A DNA stretch of 14,604 bases from Acidobacteriota bacterium. GTDB lineage: Bacteria; Acidobacteriota; Terriglobia; Terriglobales; Acidobacteriaceae. The notes beneath the pieces were generated by a model, which saw nothing but the letters and a program-made list of their open reading frames with translations, made no database searches and had not been told where the DNA came from. The translations under genes and the position numbers were made by a program. The first letter of the stretch is position 1; every line of letters begins with the position of its first letter. Shown here piece after piece: positions 6,069 through 14,173 of the stretch. The stretch spans positions 1 through 14,604 of the forward strand of contig JAJZAL010000130.1 of the NCBI GenBank assembly GCA_021799405.1, in the 5' to 3' direction.

Positions 6069-8693
6069 ATGAAAAATTATGTCTTATTTGAAAACTCTGC
6101 TTTTAGGCAAATCACTGACAGCGGAGGGAAGGAACTCGCCACACGCAGGAAGAAACATGCAATCTGTACCAGCACGCTTGCGCTGCTTCTTGTATTCGGT
6201 TTGCCGCTGCATGCCCGTCCGCAGCGTTCTTCCTCAAAGACGACTTCCCAAAAACTTCCGGTTTCCGAGCAACGCATTGACGATCTCATCCGCAAGATGA
6301 CCTTGGAGGAAAAGGTCCGCATGTGCTTTGGAGGGACACAGGCTGGGATTGTGCAGTTTCCCGGTGTACCGCGCCTGGGAATTCCGTCGATGCGCGGCAG
6401 CGACGGGCCACGTGGCGTGGTTGCTGCACAAGACACTTCTTTTCCTTCGGGCGTGGGCATGGCGGCAAGCTGGGACAACGGCCTTTTCAACAGTGTCGGC
6501 GTGATTATGGGCAAAGAGGCGCGCGCCGCCGGAGTGACAATTCTTTCCGCGCCGGCCATTAATATCGAGCGTGATCCTCTGGATGGCCGTTTTTTCGAAT
6601 ATTTGTCGGAAGATCCTTACCTGAGCGGGCAGCTTGGCGTGGCGATCATCCGCGGCATTCAAAGCCAGAGGGTGGCTGCCTGTGTAAAGCATTTCACTGC
6701 CAATAACCGCGAAGAGAACCGCAACTGGTACATGTCCAACATTGATGAGCGGACGCTGCACGAAATCTATTTCCCTGCCTTCAAGACAGCCGTGCAGCAA
6801 GGCGGCGCATGGGCGGTGATGACCGCGGCCAATGGTGTGAATGGCCAATACGCAGCTACTAGCAAATTCCTGATCACTACGGTCCTGAAACAGGATTGGG
6901 GATTCCGGGGCTTGGTGCGCAGTGACGGCAACCAGGCACGCAACACAGTGGAAGCGGCAGAAGCTGGCCTCGATGTGGGTATGCCGTGGGGCAACTGGAA
7001 TACCACGCCATTTGGCAAGCCCCTGATGGAAGCCGTGGAAAAGGGGATCGTTCCGGAACCGAACGTCGATGACAAAGTCAGACGCGTTTTGCGAGTGATG
7101 GACTTTGTCGGTTTACTCAGCGGTTTTGATCCCCATACCGGCGGAGCCGCCAACACGCCGGAGTCGCACGCCGTCGCCCTTCGCGCCGCGGAAGAAAGCC
7201 TTGTGCTGCTCAAGAATGACAACCATCTTCTGCCCCTTGATATGCATCGACTACGGCGCATTGTCGTACTCGGTCCCAACGCTACGCGTCATCAATGCGG
7301 TGCGGGCATCGGGGGAAGTTCGGGTGTCGGACCTCCGTTCGAGATCACGCCGCTAGAAGGTATCCAGAAGCTGCTGGCAAACAAGGTGCAGGTTGAGTAC
7401 CTCAATATTCCAGAGGCTGGAGTATTTGAGCCGATCGGCCCGCAGAATTGGCAGCCGGTGCATGGCAAGCGAGGCCTTGCCGCGCAGTATTTCAATAACG
7501 GAGATGCCGCTCCGGCCCTTGAGCGCGTTGAGCCGACGCTCGATTTCGCCTGGGAGATGCGCTCGCCGGATCCCGCGACTCTTCATTCCGAAAGGTTTCA
7601 CGCCAACTACGAGGGAAGGCTCATTCCCGACCAGACAGGCTACTATACCTTCCGCTTGTCTGCCGAGGGCGAATCGCGGCTGCGCGTCAATCACCTGCCT
7701 GTGATCTATGTCAGCAGTAAGGGTACGGTTCAAAGCCAGACAGCGACCGTCTACCTGAAGGCGGGCCAGGTCTACCCGATCCGCGTCAGTTACAACCACC
7801 AATTTCAGGATGACGCCTCGATTCGTCTGGAGTGGGCGCATCCAGCAGCCAAGGATCAGGCCGACAAGGTGCTGGGTGCCATCGCCGGCAAGCTGCGTGC
7901 GGCGGATGCTGTCATTTTCGTCGGGGGTTGGGACAATGCCCTCGATACCGAGGGAGAAGACCGCCTGAACATGGATTTCCCCGCTGCTCAGCAAGCCATT
8001 ATTGAGCGGCTGCGCGCCTACAATCCGAAGACCGTGGTCGTGCTTGTCCATGGATCGCCGTTCACCATGGATTGGCTCAGCAGTGTGCCTGCGGTTCTGG
8101 ATGCCTTCTATCCAGGCATGGAAGGCGGCACTGCTATTGCAGAAGCGCTGTTCGGCAAAGTAAACCCTTCAGGCAAGCTCAGCTTTTCCTGGCCGAAGCG
8201 CCTGCAGGACGCACCCTCACGTGCGATTGGCACGCAGGATCTGAAGAACGTCAACTTTAAAGAGGGTGTCTTTGTTGGCTATCGATACTACGATACTTAC
8301 CATGTCCAACCGGAGTTTCCGTTCGGCTACGGACTCAGCTACTCTACATTTCGATACAGCCACCTGCGGGTTGCCCGGGAAGGCGATGCCGTGCAGGTTT
8401 CTCTGCGGGTGACCAACACATCGACGCGCAGTGGCGCGGAGATCGTGCAGCTTTACGTGGCGCCGCCACCATCTCCTGTAAGGCGTCCTGTCCGCGAACT
8501 GAAAGCCTTTGCCCGCGTGCCGCTGGCGCCGGGAGAAACGCGCACTGTGCAGATGACGGTAGATAGGAGCAGCTTAGGCTATTGGGATATAGTGCAGCAC
8601 GGATTCAAGGTTGTTCCCGGCCGCTACCGTTTTGCAATAGGCGCGTCGTCGAGCGATATTCGCCTTTCGGCGGCAATCAACATCACGAAATAG
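6069..8693 (+). CDS. Secreted glycoside hydrolase family 3 enzyme with inserted PA14 domain (beta-glucosidase-like)
   Basis: This is an 874-residue retaining exo-glycosidase. A basic N-terminus (RRKK at 26-29) and hydrophobic segment (about 31-49) suggest export, with cleavage near HARPQ. The GH3 N-terminal TIM barrel spans about 65-350: MRGSDGPRGV (108-117), GRFFEYLSEDPYLSG (173-187), VKHF (206-209) and the nucleophile motif GLVRSDG, with D286 as predicted nucleophile. The family usually has Trp after SD; here it is Gly. The alpha/beta sandwich begins near 360 and is interrupted by a PA14 domain (about 465-592, GLAAQYFNN to IRLEWAHP), as in KmBglI-type enzymes. It resumes with DTEGEDR (626-632), where E628 or E630 is the likely acid/base region, and FPFGYGLSYSTF (750-761). 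A fibronectin-III-like domain (about 773-872) ends the protein. Substrate cannot be fixed: beta-glucoside or beta-xyloside are the likeliest. No Shine-Dalgarno precedes the start, consistent with the adjacent promoter. Confidence 0.95.
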   Translation: MKNYVLFENSAFRQITDSGGKELATRRKKHAICTSTLALLLVFGLPLHARPQRSSSKTTSQKLPVSEQRIDDLIRKMTLEEKVRMCFGGTQAGIVQFPGVPRLGIPSMRGSDGPRGVVAAQDTSFPSGVGMAASWDNGLFNSVGVIMGKEARAAGVTILSAPAINIERDPLDGRFFEYLSEDPYLSGQLGVAIIRGIQSQRVAACVKHFTANNREENRNWYMSNIDERTLHEIYFPAFKTAVQQGGAWAVMTAANGVNGQYAATSKFLITTVLKQDWGFRGLVRSDGNQARNTVEAAEAGLDVGMPWGNWNTTPFGKPLMEAVEKGIVPEPNVDDKVRRVLRVMDFVGLLSGFDPHTGGAANTPESHAVALRAAEESLVLLKNDNHLLPLDMHRLRRIVVLGPNATRHQCGAGIGGSSGVGPPFEITPLEGIQKLLANKVQVEYLNIPEAGVFEPIGPQNWQPVHGKRGLAAQYFNNGDAAPALERVEPTLDFAWEMRSPDPATLHSERFHANYEGRLIPDQTGYYTFRLSAEGESRLRVNHLPVIYVSSKGTVQSQTATVYLKAGQVYPIRVSYNHQFQDDASIRLEWAHPAAKDQADKVLGAIAGKLRAADAVIFVGGWDNALDTEGEDRLNMDFPAAQQAIIERLRAYNPKTVVVLVHGSPFTMDWLSSVPAVLDAFYPGMEGGTAIAEALFGKVNPSGKLSFSWPKRLQDAPSRAIGTQDLKNVNFKEGVFVGYRYYDTYHVQPEFPFGYGLSYSTFRYSHLRVAREGDAVQVSLRVTNTSTRSGAEIVQLYVAPPPSPVRRPVRELKAFARVPLAPGETRTVQMTVDRSSLGYWDIVQHGFKVVPGRYRFAIGASSSDIRLSAAINITK

Positions 8694-8708
8694 GCAAGCA
8701 TTCTTCGT

Positions 8709-9128
8709 TCAACTTCCGCGCCCTCTTGTGGTTGTGCTGCAGGCTCTGATGACCTTTTCAACCTCAACCTCCTTTCCTGTCTTCTTGTCCAGCTTCTTCA
8801 CCATGATGTTGGCGGTCGTGAGAACCCCCGCCTTGACCGCAGCCGGATACAGATAGCTACGGACCAGCATGTTTCCGGCCCGTGGCGTCTTGCTCTTGCT
8901 CCGGTCACTGGCAAAAACCCAATCCGTGTCCTTGCCGCACTTCGTCTCCCGCCGCCACGCTGCCAAGTAAGCGGCGCACACGTCGGAGATTGCAACGGCA
9001 GCTTTGGATGCTTTCGTCTTGGGCTCATCCACGTTGCCTCGAATCCACCGCTGCTCTATGTGGATGCAACTGCTTTCCCGACCCACATCCCTCCACTGGA
9101 GTCCCGCAATCTCGCTGTACCGCACTCT
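8709..9128 (-). pseudogene. Tyrosine recombinase (phage-type integrase) remnant A
   Basis: The minus-strand frame begins inside the catalytic domain at the box I motif VRYSEIAGLQWRDV, including the first catalytic Arg. It continues through the beta strands IHIEQRWIRGNVDEPKTKASKA and WVFASDRSK to PAAVKAGV, then ends in an unrelated-looking tail with a stop at 8709. The H-x-x-R box II and the catalytic Tyr are missing, as is the whole N-terminal core-binding domain, so it cannot be active. It converges with the GH3 gene, whose stop is only 15 bases away. The upstream break lies where remnant B begins. It is probably a fossil of an integrated element. Confidence 0.8.
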
Positions 9129-9383
9129 GACGATCAGGAAACTACTCGCGTTGTCATTGAGCAGCGTGTCTATGCTGGAGAGATCGATGCTCCGAAGACG
9201 GACTCGTCCAAACGGATCGTGGCAGTGCCACCAGCGACTGCGGCATTGTTGCGTGAATGGATGACGCTGGTACCAAGCCAGGAGAACGCTTGGTTATTTG
9301 CATCGGAAAACCCGGAAACGCCGCTTCGATTGGAATCCTGGGTCTCCCCTCGGACGGATTACGAGGTGTTCCGGCTGATCTGA
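9129..9383 (+). pseudogene. Tyrosine recombinase (integrase) remnant B
   Basis: The plus-strand frame contains VVIEQRVYAGEIDAPKTDSSKR, a helix-rich ATAALLREWM and WLFASENPETPLR, which align by eye with the segment of integrase catalytic domains between box I and box II. Upstream of about 9140 the frame is simply the antisense of remnant A. Downstream of TPLR it degenerates to a stop at 9381-9383. All four catalytic signature residues are absent. It belongs to a different integrase from remnant A, since the two share the motif order but only part of the residues. It lies about 50 bases upstream of the PadR gene. Confidence 0.75.
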
Positions 9384-9389
9384 ATGGGA

Positions 9390-9426
9390 GTAGACTTTCT
9401 ACCGGTTTTAGCAGTAGGGTGTCTAC
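9390..9426 (+). promoter_or_regulatory. Candidate PadR promoter/operator with nested inverted repeats
   Basis: GTAGAC (9390-9395) and GTCTAC (9421-9426) form an outer inverted repeat. CTAC (9399-9402) and GTAG (9414-9417) form an inner one, with two further symmetric pairs inside. A weak promoter, TAGACT (9391-9396), 18 bases, TAGGGT (9415-9420), overlaps both repeats and would start transcription about 5 bases before the PadR ATG at 9432. Autorepression by PadR is the family norm and would fit. The promoter matches are poor, so this is a proposal. Confidence 0.35.
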
Positions 9427-9431
9427 GTCCT

Positions 9432-9800
9432 ATGAAACCGCGCACACAGCAATATCAAAACCGGGTAGAGCTGCTGCAGGGTACCCTTGACATGCTGATC
9501 CTGCAAACACTGCAGTGGGGACCGCAGCATGGTTACGGCATCGTTCAGGCGCTACGGCTGAACTCCGGAGATGTGCTTCAAGTCAAAACTGGGTCACTCT
9601 ACCCCGCGTTGCATCGTTTGGAGAGACAAGGCTGGGTGCGCTCCGAATGGAAACAGACAGAGAGCAAGCAGCGCGCCCGCTACTATCGCATCACGGCGAG
9701 CGGCAAGAAACAGTTGGTCTCGGAGGCGAGTCGGTGGGACCAGATGGTCGAAGCGATTGGCGCGGTGATGCGTGGCGGGCCGAAGAAGGGTGAGGCATGA
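9432..9800 (+). CDS. PadR-family transcriptional regulator
   Basis: The 122-residue product is a small winged-helix regulator. LLQGTLDMLILQTLQWGPQHGYGIVQAL (14-41) and GSLYPALHRLERQGWVRSEW (54-73) are the canonical PadR helices and recognition helix. YYRITASGKKQL (84-95) is the wing, and a short C-terminal dimerisation helix follows. The ATG at 9432 is preferred over an in-frame ATG at 9384 because the latter would place coding sequence across the operator-like repeats and adds non-family residues. No good ribosome-binding site precedes 9432, and the leader may be only about 5 bases. The stop overlaps the permease start (ATGA), so the pair is co-translated. In Acidobacteria, PadR genes of this type regularly precede ADOP permeases and are thought to control them. 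Confidence 0.95.
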   Translation: MKPRTQQYQNRVELLQGTLDMLILQTLQWGPQHGYGIVQALRLNSGDVLQVKTGSLYPALHRLERQGWVRSEWKQTESKQRARYYRITASGKKQLVSEASRWDQMVEAIGAVMRGGPKKGEA

Positions 9801-12478
9801 GCCGGTTCTGGAGATTCGGACGGCGGAAAGCGGAGCTGCAGGAGGAAATCGACGCCCACCTGCAGATGGCCATCGCCGATCGCGTAGACCGCGGCGAATC
9901 CGAGCAGGCCGCCAGGCAGGCAGCCTTGCGCGAGCTGGGCAATGTGCCGCTCATCGAAGACGTGACGCGCCAGACGTGGGGATGGCTTTGGCCGGAACGG
10001 CTGCTGCAGGACCTGGGCTATGCATTCCGCCAGATGCGCCGTTCGCCAGGGTTTGCGGTTACGGTGATTGGCACGCTGGCGTTGGGGATCGGCGCGGCGG
10101 CGGCGATGTTCACTGTTGTGGACCACGTGCTGCTGCGGCCACTGCCCTTTCGCGATGCGGGACGGCTGGTTCTGATCCGGGAACGCGGCGCGAAGGACGC
10201 AAAGCCGGATTGGGGCGTGCCGTGGCTCGATATTGAGCAGTGGGGGTTACAGAACCACTCGTTCAGCCAGGTCGCCTTCTCGGAACCGATGAGTGGACCG
10301 AATTTTCTGGAGGGAACTAGCGGGACCATGCAGGTTGACGGCCTGGCGGTGAGCCCGAATCTGTTTGCTACGCTCGGCATCGAGCCTGCCCTGGGCCGAG
10401 ATTTCTTACAGGAGCCGGTCGGAGCCGAGACTGGCAAGAATGCGGGGACGGTCATTCTGAGCGACGCCGCGTGGAAAGAGGCCTACGGCGCCGACCGGGC
10501 GATTGTGGGCAAAAGCGTGCGCATCAACAGAAAATCGTATGTCGTGGTTGGCGTGATGCCGCCGGGCCTTGACTTTCCGTTCGATTCCTCTTTTGCCTTT
10601 GCTTCTTCTGCCCCAAAGGTGTGGACCACGATCGGGCTGAGCAATAGCGACACGACGCGCGCTTGGGCACCGTATTCGGTTGTCGCACGGCTTCGGCGTA
10701 GCACCAGCATCAAGACCGCCGCGGCAGAAATGAGTACGATTCAACGGCGCATCGCGCCTGCTTATACCGCCCCGCGTCTTCGTAAGGAGCGTTCTGATGT
10801 GGTGGTCGAGTCCTATGCCGGCTCACTGGTGGCCGCGAACCTGAAGGAAGGGCTGCTGGCGTTGTTTGCAGCGGCCGGTGTTCTGTGGTTGATCGCCTGC
10901 GTGAACGCAACCAGTCTGCTGTTGGCGCGCGGCGCAGCCCGGCAGCGGGAGATCGCCATGCGGGGCGCATTGGGCGCTAGCCGCTCACGGATCGTGCAGC
11001 AGTTCCTGGTGGAAGGCCTGGTTTTGAGCGGCGCGGCCGCGCTGCTGGGAACGGGCTTGGCGCTGAGCGCCGTACGCCTCGTTCGAAGCGTCAAACCGGC
11101 CCAACTCCACGTCGATCTTTCCACGCACGTGAATGTCACAATTCTGGCGGTGTTGTGTGGCCTTACGGTTCTCACCGCACTGGCTTCTTCGGCGTGGCCG
11201 GCGTTCCTGGCGGTTCGTGCTCCCATTGAGCCGGCGTTGAAGCAGGGAGGGCCACAGTCAGGAAGCGGGCGGCGCCATAACCGCATGCGAAGCTCGCTGG
11301 TTGTGATTGAGGTGGCGCTATCGCTCACGCTGCTGGCCTCTTGCGGCCTGCTGTTGCGCACCGTTTACGCGCTGCGCCGTGTGCCGTTGGGCTATCGCAC
11401 CGACCACATCCTGGTTGCCCATCTCGCCATCCCTTCCTACCAATATTCGGGCCAAAACCTGGTCGTCAACCTCTATCAACCACTGCTCGACCGGGTACAG
11501 CACTTGCACGGCGTTGAAGCCGCGGGACTCATGTCCACTGTCCCCCTCAGCCATACATTCAACATCCACCTTCAATTGACGGCAAATGGCAAGCGGATCG
11601 CTGCCGTGCTCAAGCTGGTCAGTCCGGACATTCAGCGGACCTTCGGCTTCAAGATGTTAGCCGGGCGCTTCTTCAACAAGCAGGACACAGCAAACTCGCA
11701 GCCCGTGGTAGTGGTCAACCGGGCCTTTGCTAGCCTCTACGCCCCCGACAGGCATGATCCGGCTTCCCTCATCGGCAAAGACCTGTTCAACTTCAGGCTC
11801 AAGAAGAATGTCCCATTCGTGGTCGTCGGAATCGTTGACAACCAGCGCCAGGCCGAGATCGGCGAGCCCTCGCAGCCGGAGGTCGAAGTTTGCCTTCCCC
11901 AAATTTCGCCGGGGAGCTACGAGTATGAACCGTCCACAACTGCCATAGACCTTGCCTTGCGGACGGCGCGCGCACCTGATGCCATGATTCCGGAATTGCG
12001 CCAGATTCTTCGCCACGCAAATCCGGAGTTTGCCCACGCCACTTTCGACACCATGAATCAGATAGTGGAGGATTCCTACGGCAGCCAGCGGCTGGCCGCT
12101 CATCTGCTCGAAATCTTCGGGGGCTCGGCATTGCTGCTTTCGATCGCCGGCCTCTACGGACTGCTTGCCTGGGTCGTGGCGCAACGCACGCGCGAGATGG
12201 GCGTGCGCATCGCGTTGGGCGCGCCGCGCGGTAATCTTCTGTGGCTGGTAATGCGGCAGGCCGGCGCGATGCTGCTGATTGGCGTGGCAGCAGGTGGCGG
12301 GCTTGCGTGGCTCACTGCGCGATTTGTGCGCAGCTATCTCTACGGCGTAAGTGCACACGACGGCCGGACGCTGGCGGCTGCAGCCGCGCTGCTTTGCGCG
12401 AGTGGTCTGCTGGCGGCCTACATCCCCGCCCGCCGCGCGGCACGGGTTGATCCCATCGTGGCGCTGCGTGCGGAATGA
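9797..12478 (+). CDS. ADOP-family ABC transporter permease (duplicated MacB/FtsX-type)
   Basis: This 893-residue inner-membrane protein matches the acidobacterial duplicated orphan permease architecture. It has a soluble prefix (about 8-60, RKAELQEEIDAHLQMAIADRVDRG to RQAALRELGN), then a MacB-type periplasmic domain after the first membrane segment (about 86-113), with YAFRQMRRSPGFAVTVIGTLALGIGA as signature. An FtsX domain with three membrane segments (about 351-378, 402-430, 447-475) follows. The second copy has a membrane segment (500-522), another periplasmic domain to about 760, and a final FtsX domain (772-798, 820-843, 853-877). GALGASRSRIV and IALGAPRGNLL mark the two cytoplasmic coupling loops that contact an ATPase. 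No ATPase gene is adjacent, hence 'orphan'. The substrate is unknown; lipid, peptide or drug efflux are family guesses. GGTGAGG upstream is a good ribosome-binding site inside padR. The frame is intact. Confidence 0.95.
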   Translation: MSRFWRFGRRKAELQEEIDAHLQMAIADRVDRGESEQAARQAALRELGNVPLIEDVTRQTWGWLWPERLLQDLGYAFRQMRRSPGFAVTVIGTLALGIGAAAAMFTVVDHVLLRPLPFRDAGRLVLIRERGAKDAKPDWGVPWLDIEQWGLQNHSFSQVAFSEPMSGPNFLEGTSGTMQVDGLAVSPNLFATLGIEPALGRDFLQEPVGAETGKNAGTVILSDAAWKEAYGADRAIVGKSVRINRKSYVVVGVMPPGLDFPFDSSFAFASSAPKVWTTIGLSNSDTTRAWAPYSVVARLRRSTSIKTAAAEMSTIQRRIAPAYTAPRLRKERSDVVVESYAGSLVAANLKEGLLALFAAAGVLWLIACVNATSLLLARGAARQREIAMRGALGASRSRIVQQFLVEGLVLSGAAALLGTGLALSAVRLVRSVKPAQLHVDLSTHVNVTILAVLCGLTVLTALASSAWPAFLAVRAPIEPALKQGGPQSGSGRRHNRMRSSLVVIEVALSLTLLASCGLLLRTVYALRRVPLGYRTDHILVAHLAIPSYQYSGQNLVVNLYQPLLDRVQHLHGVEAAGLMSTVPLSHTFNIHLQLTANGKRIAAVLKLVSPDIQRTFGFKMLAGRFFNKQDTANSQPVVVVNRAFASLYAPDRHDPASLIGKDLFNFRLKKNVPFVVVGIVDNQRQAEIGEPSQPEVEVCLPQISPGSYEYEPSTTAIDLALRTARAPDAMIPELRQILRHANPEFAHATFDTMNQIVEDSYGSQRLAAHLLEIFGGSALLLSIAGLYGLLAWVVAQRTREMGVRIALGAPRGNLLWLVMRQAGAMLLIGVAAGGGLAWLTARFVRSYLYGVSAHDGRTLAAAAALLCASGLLAAYIPARRAARVDPIVALRAE

Positions 12479-12542
12479 AGACGGACCGAGGTCCTGGCCG
12501 ATGATGGCGGACGCCGCGCTCACCGCGATGTAGGACCCCACA

Positions 12543-13649
12543 TTATTTCGACAGAATGTCGAGGGCCCTTAATGCGAGACCATCTGTATTCACGGCGCCA
12601 AGCCCGATTGAGTTCGCGAACATAATCACTCCCACGTTCGCATCTCGGTTCATGTACAACACTGCCTGATATCCAGCCACGTCGCCCCCGTGTCCGAAGG
12701 CGGTGTACTTATCGCGGTGTATCACGAAAGTTCCGAGTCCGTAGCCCGAAGCGAGTTGGAAATTCGACTGAATTGCCATCCGCGTTAAATCGGCGTCCAG
12801 TGTGCTCTTCTTCAGCTCGCTGTCCGGTCCGTCTCCCATAAGGAACGCCGCAAAGTGCGCCATGTCTCCGACCGTTGTGTAGATGGCCCCATTGGGGACC
12901 TTGTAGCCACGTCCATTCTCGTTTTCCCTGAGCGGTGTCTCGGAGTCGACCTTGCCCCGCTCAAGTACATATCCTTTGGACAAATGCGCCGCCATCTGCG
13001 GAGTGAGAACAAGTGAGCTGTGTGTCATGCCGAGCGGGGTGAAGATGTGCCTGGGGACATATTCGAGATACGGCTCACCCGCCACGCGAGCCAGAGCTGC
13101 GCCCAGCGTGGCATATCCGATATTGGAATACGAAAAATGCGTACCCGGCTCGAAGATGAAGTGGGTATGCGGAAGCGCCGCAATCAGAGTCTTTTCCCAA
13201 TCGGCCACAGCGCCCTTCACATACTCGGCCGTGTTGTCCGGCTCCCGTCCCATCCCTGATGTGTGGGTTGCCAGCTCAAAGAACGTTACGGGAGGCGCCC
13301 ACGGAAATTTCCCCTGAACCGTGTCGATCTCGGGAAAATACCTGTCCACTGGATCGGTGAAATGAACCTTGCCGGCGTCTACCAACTGCTCCAGCATCAC
13401 AGCGGTAAACATCTTGGTGATGGAACCGATGCGATAGATGGTTTCTCTGTCCGCAGGTACATGCTTCTCCATGTCGGCATCGCCGTAGCTCTTCGTCCAG
13501 ATGAGTTGGTTACCAAGAACGACGCCAGCCGTCGCACTCCCGGTCGGGTGTTTCGCGAAGTCAGCGGCAATCATCGAATCAATCTGCGCACATTGATCTA
13601 TGTAAGATTCCCGAGAAGCCGTGCAATGAGCCGCTCGATTGTCGCTCAT
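12543..13649 (-). CDS. Serine hydrolase, beta-lactamase class C/esterase fold, without signal peptide
   Basis: This 368-residue member of the beta-lactamase (PF00144-type) serine hydrolases has the nucleophile motif S76-I-T-K79 (GSITKMF), the second motif Y174-S-N176 and a third motif H320-G-G. These signatures are shared by class C beta-lactamases, DD-peptidases, D-aminopeptidases and esterases, so the substrate is undetermined. The ATG at 13649 overlaps the GNAT stop (ATGA), has AGGA 6 bases upstream, and is therefore translationally coupled. An upstream in-frame start at 13751 would only add translated antitoxin-operon sequence. Neither start gives a hydrophobic signal, so the enzyme should be cytoplasmic, unusual for a family that normally acts in the periplasm on peptidoglycan or beta-lactams. 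It faces the ADOP gene across 64 bases with no clear terminator. Confidence 0.93.
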   Translation of the reverse strand: MSDNRAAHCTASRESYIDQCAQIDSMIAADFAKHPTGSATAGVVLGNQLIWTKSYGDADMEKHVPADRETIYRIGSITKMFTAVMLEQLVDAGKVHFTDPVDRYFPEIDTVQGKFPWAPPVTFFELATHTSGMGREPDNTAEYVKGAVADWEKTLIAALPHTHFIFEPGTHFSYSNIGYATLGAALARVAGEPYLEYVPRHIFTPLGMTHSSLVLTPQMAAHLSKGYVLERGKVDSETPLRENENGRGYKVPNGAIYTTVGDMAHFAAFLMGDGPDSELKKSTLDADLTRMAIQSNFQLASGYGLGTFVIHRDKYTAFGHGGDVAGYQAVLYMNRDANVGVIMFANSIGLGAVNTDGLALRALDILSK

Positions 13650-14173
13650 AATTGTCCTGCGGCCTTCAGGTCGGCGGCAAACGAGGCGAGGGACATAACG
13701 AGCGTCAGAGGCTTGTCGTTCAAAGGCACAGCACCGTAACTGGCGTACCATCGGGCAGCGCGATCGTTCTTCGCATCGATAATGAGCACAACGCCGCCGA
13801 CTTCAGCCGCTGCGCGCAGGCAGCGCCGCGCGGCGGCGGCGAGGAGTTGGCCACCGACACCTTGGCCCTGGCAACGCAGGTCTGTAGCAATGCGCGCGAG
13901 CCGGAACCCAGGCACATCGTGCCGGGCGAGGCCACGGCGAATGGCCTCCGGCGTTTCAGCGTATGCCAGAGCGCCCGGAGCCAGGCTGTAGAAACCAAGA
14001 ATGCTTTTGTTGTCTGCGCTATCAATTGCAAGAAAGGTCTTTGCGGCGCCGGATTCATGGCTCTGGCGGGCGTAACGTTCAAAGAAATCGTTCATTGCCG
14101 GATCGCCGCAATTGAAAGACTTCCGATCATGCATTTTCGAGATCGGCTCTTCGTGCCAGGCGGGAATGCTCAT
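13646..14173 (-). CDS. TacT-like GNAT acetyltransferase toxin
   Basis: The 175-residue product has the GNAT layout of TacT/AtaT-type toxins, which acetylate the amino group of charged tRNAs with acetyl-CoA and stop translation. Visible landmarks are FNCGDPAMNDFFERYARQSHESGAAKTF (20-47), ILGFYSLAPGAL (58-69), the acetyl-CoA binding loop LARIATDLRCQGQGVGGQLL (92-111, QGQGVG at 102-107) and RWYASYGAV (141-149), whose Tyr143 fits the catalytic tyrosine position. I chose the ATG at 14173, which overlaps the antitoxin stop (TGATG) and has GCGGAA 6 bases upstream, over the ATG at 14179. Placement directly after a DUF1778 antitoxin supports the toxin assignment. The symbol is left blank because the target tRNA cannot be read from sequence. 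Confidence 0.92.
   Translation of the reverse strand: MSIPAWHEEPISKMHDRKSFNCGDPAMNDFFERYARQSHESGAAKTFLAIDSADNKSILGFYSLAPGALAYAETPEAIRRGLARHDVPGFRLARIATDLRCQGQGVGGQLLAAAARRCLRAAAEVGGVVLIIDAKNDRAARWYASYGAVPLNDKPLTLVMSLASFAADLKAAGQL

Noticed and set aside
7353..8051. 232-codon minus-strand open frame inside the GH3 gene
   Set aside because: It lies fully inside the PA14 and GH3 C-terminal coding sequence and has no independent support.
9797..12478. Possible frameshift or fusion of two permease genes
   Set aside because: The duplicated MacB/FtsX architecture is the normal form of the ADOP family, and the frame is continuous with both halves complete.
12483..12494. GGACC-GA-GGTCC inverted repeat between the convergent ADOP and hydrolase genes, considered as a terminator
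   Set aside because: The 2-base loop forces the stem to 4 pairs and no T-run follows on either strand.
11657..12541. 294-codon minus-strand open frame opposite the ADOP 3' half
   Set aside because: It is a shadow of the GC-rich permease gene, with no motif and no ribosome-binding site.
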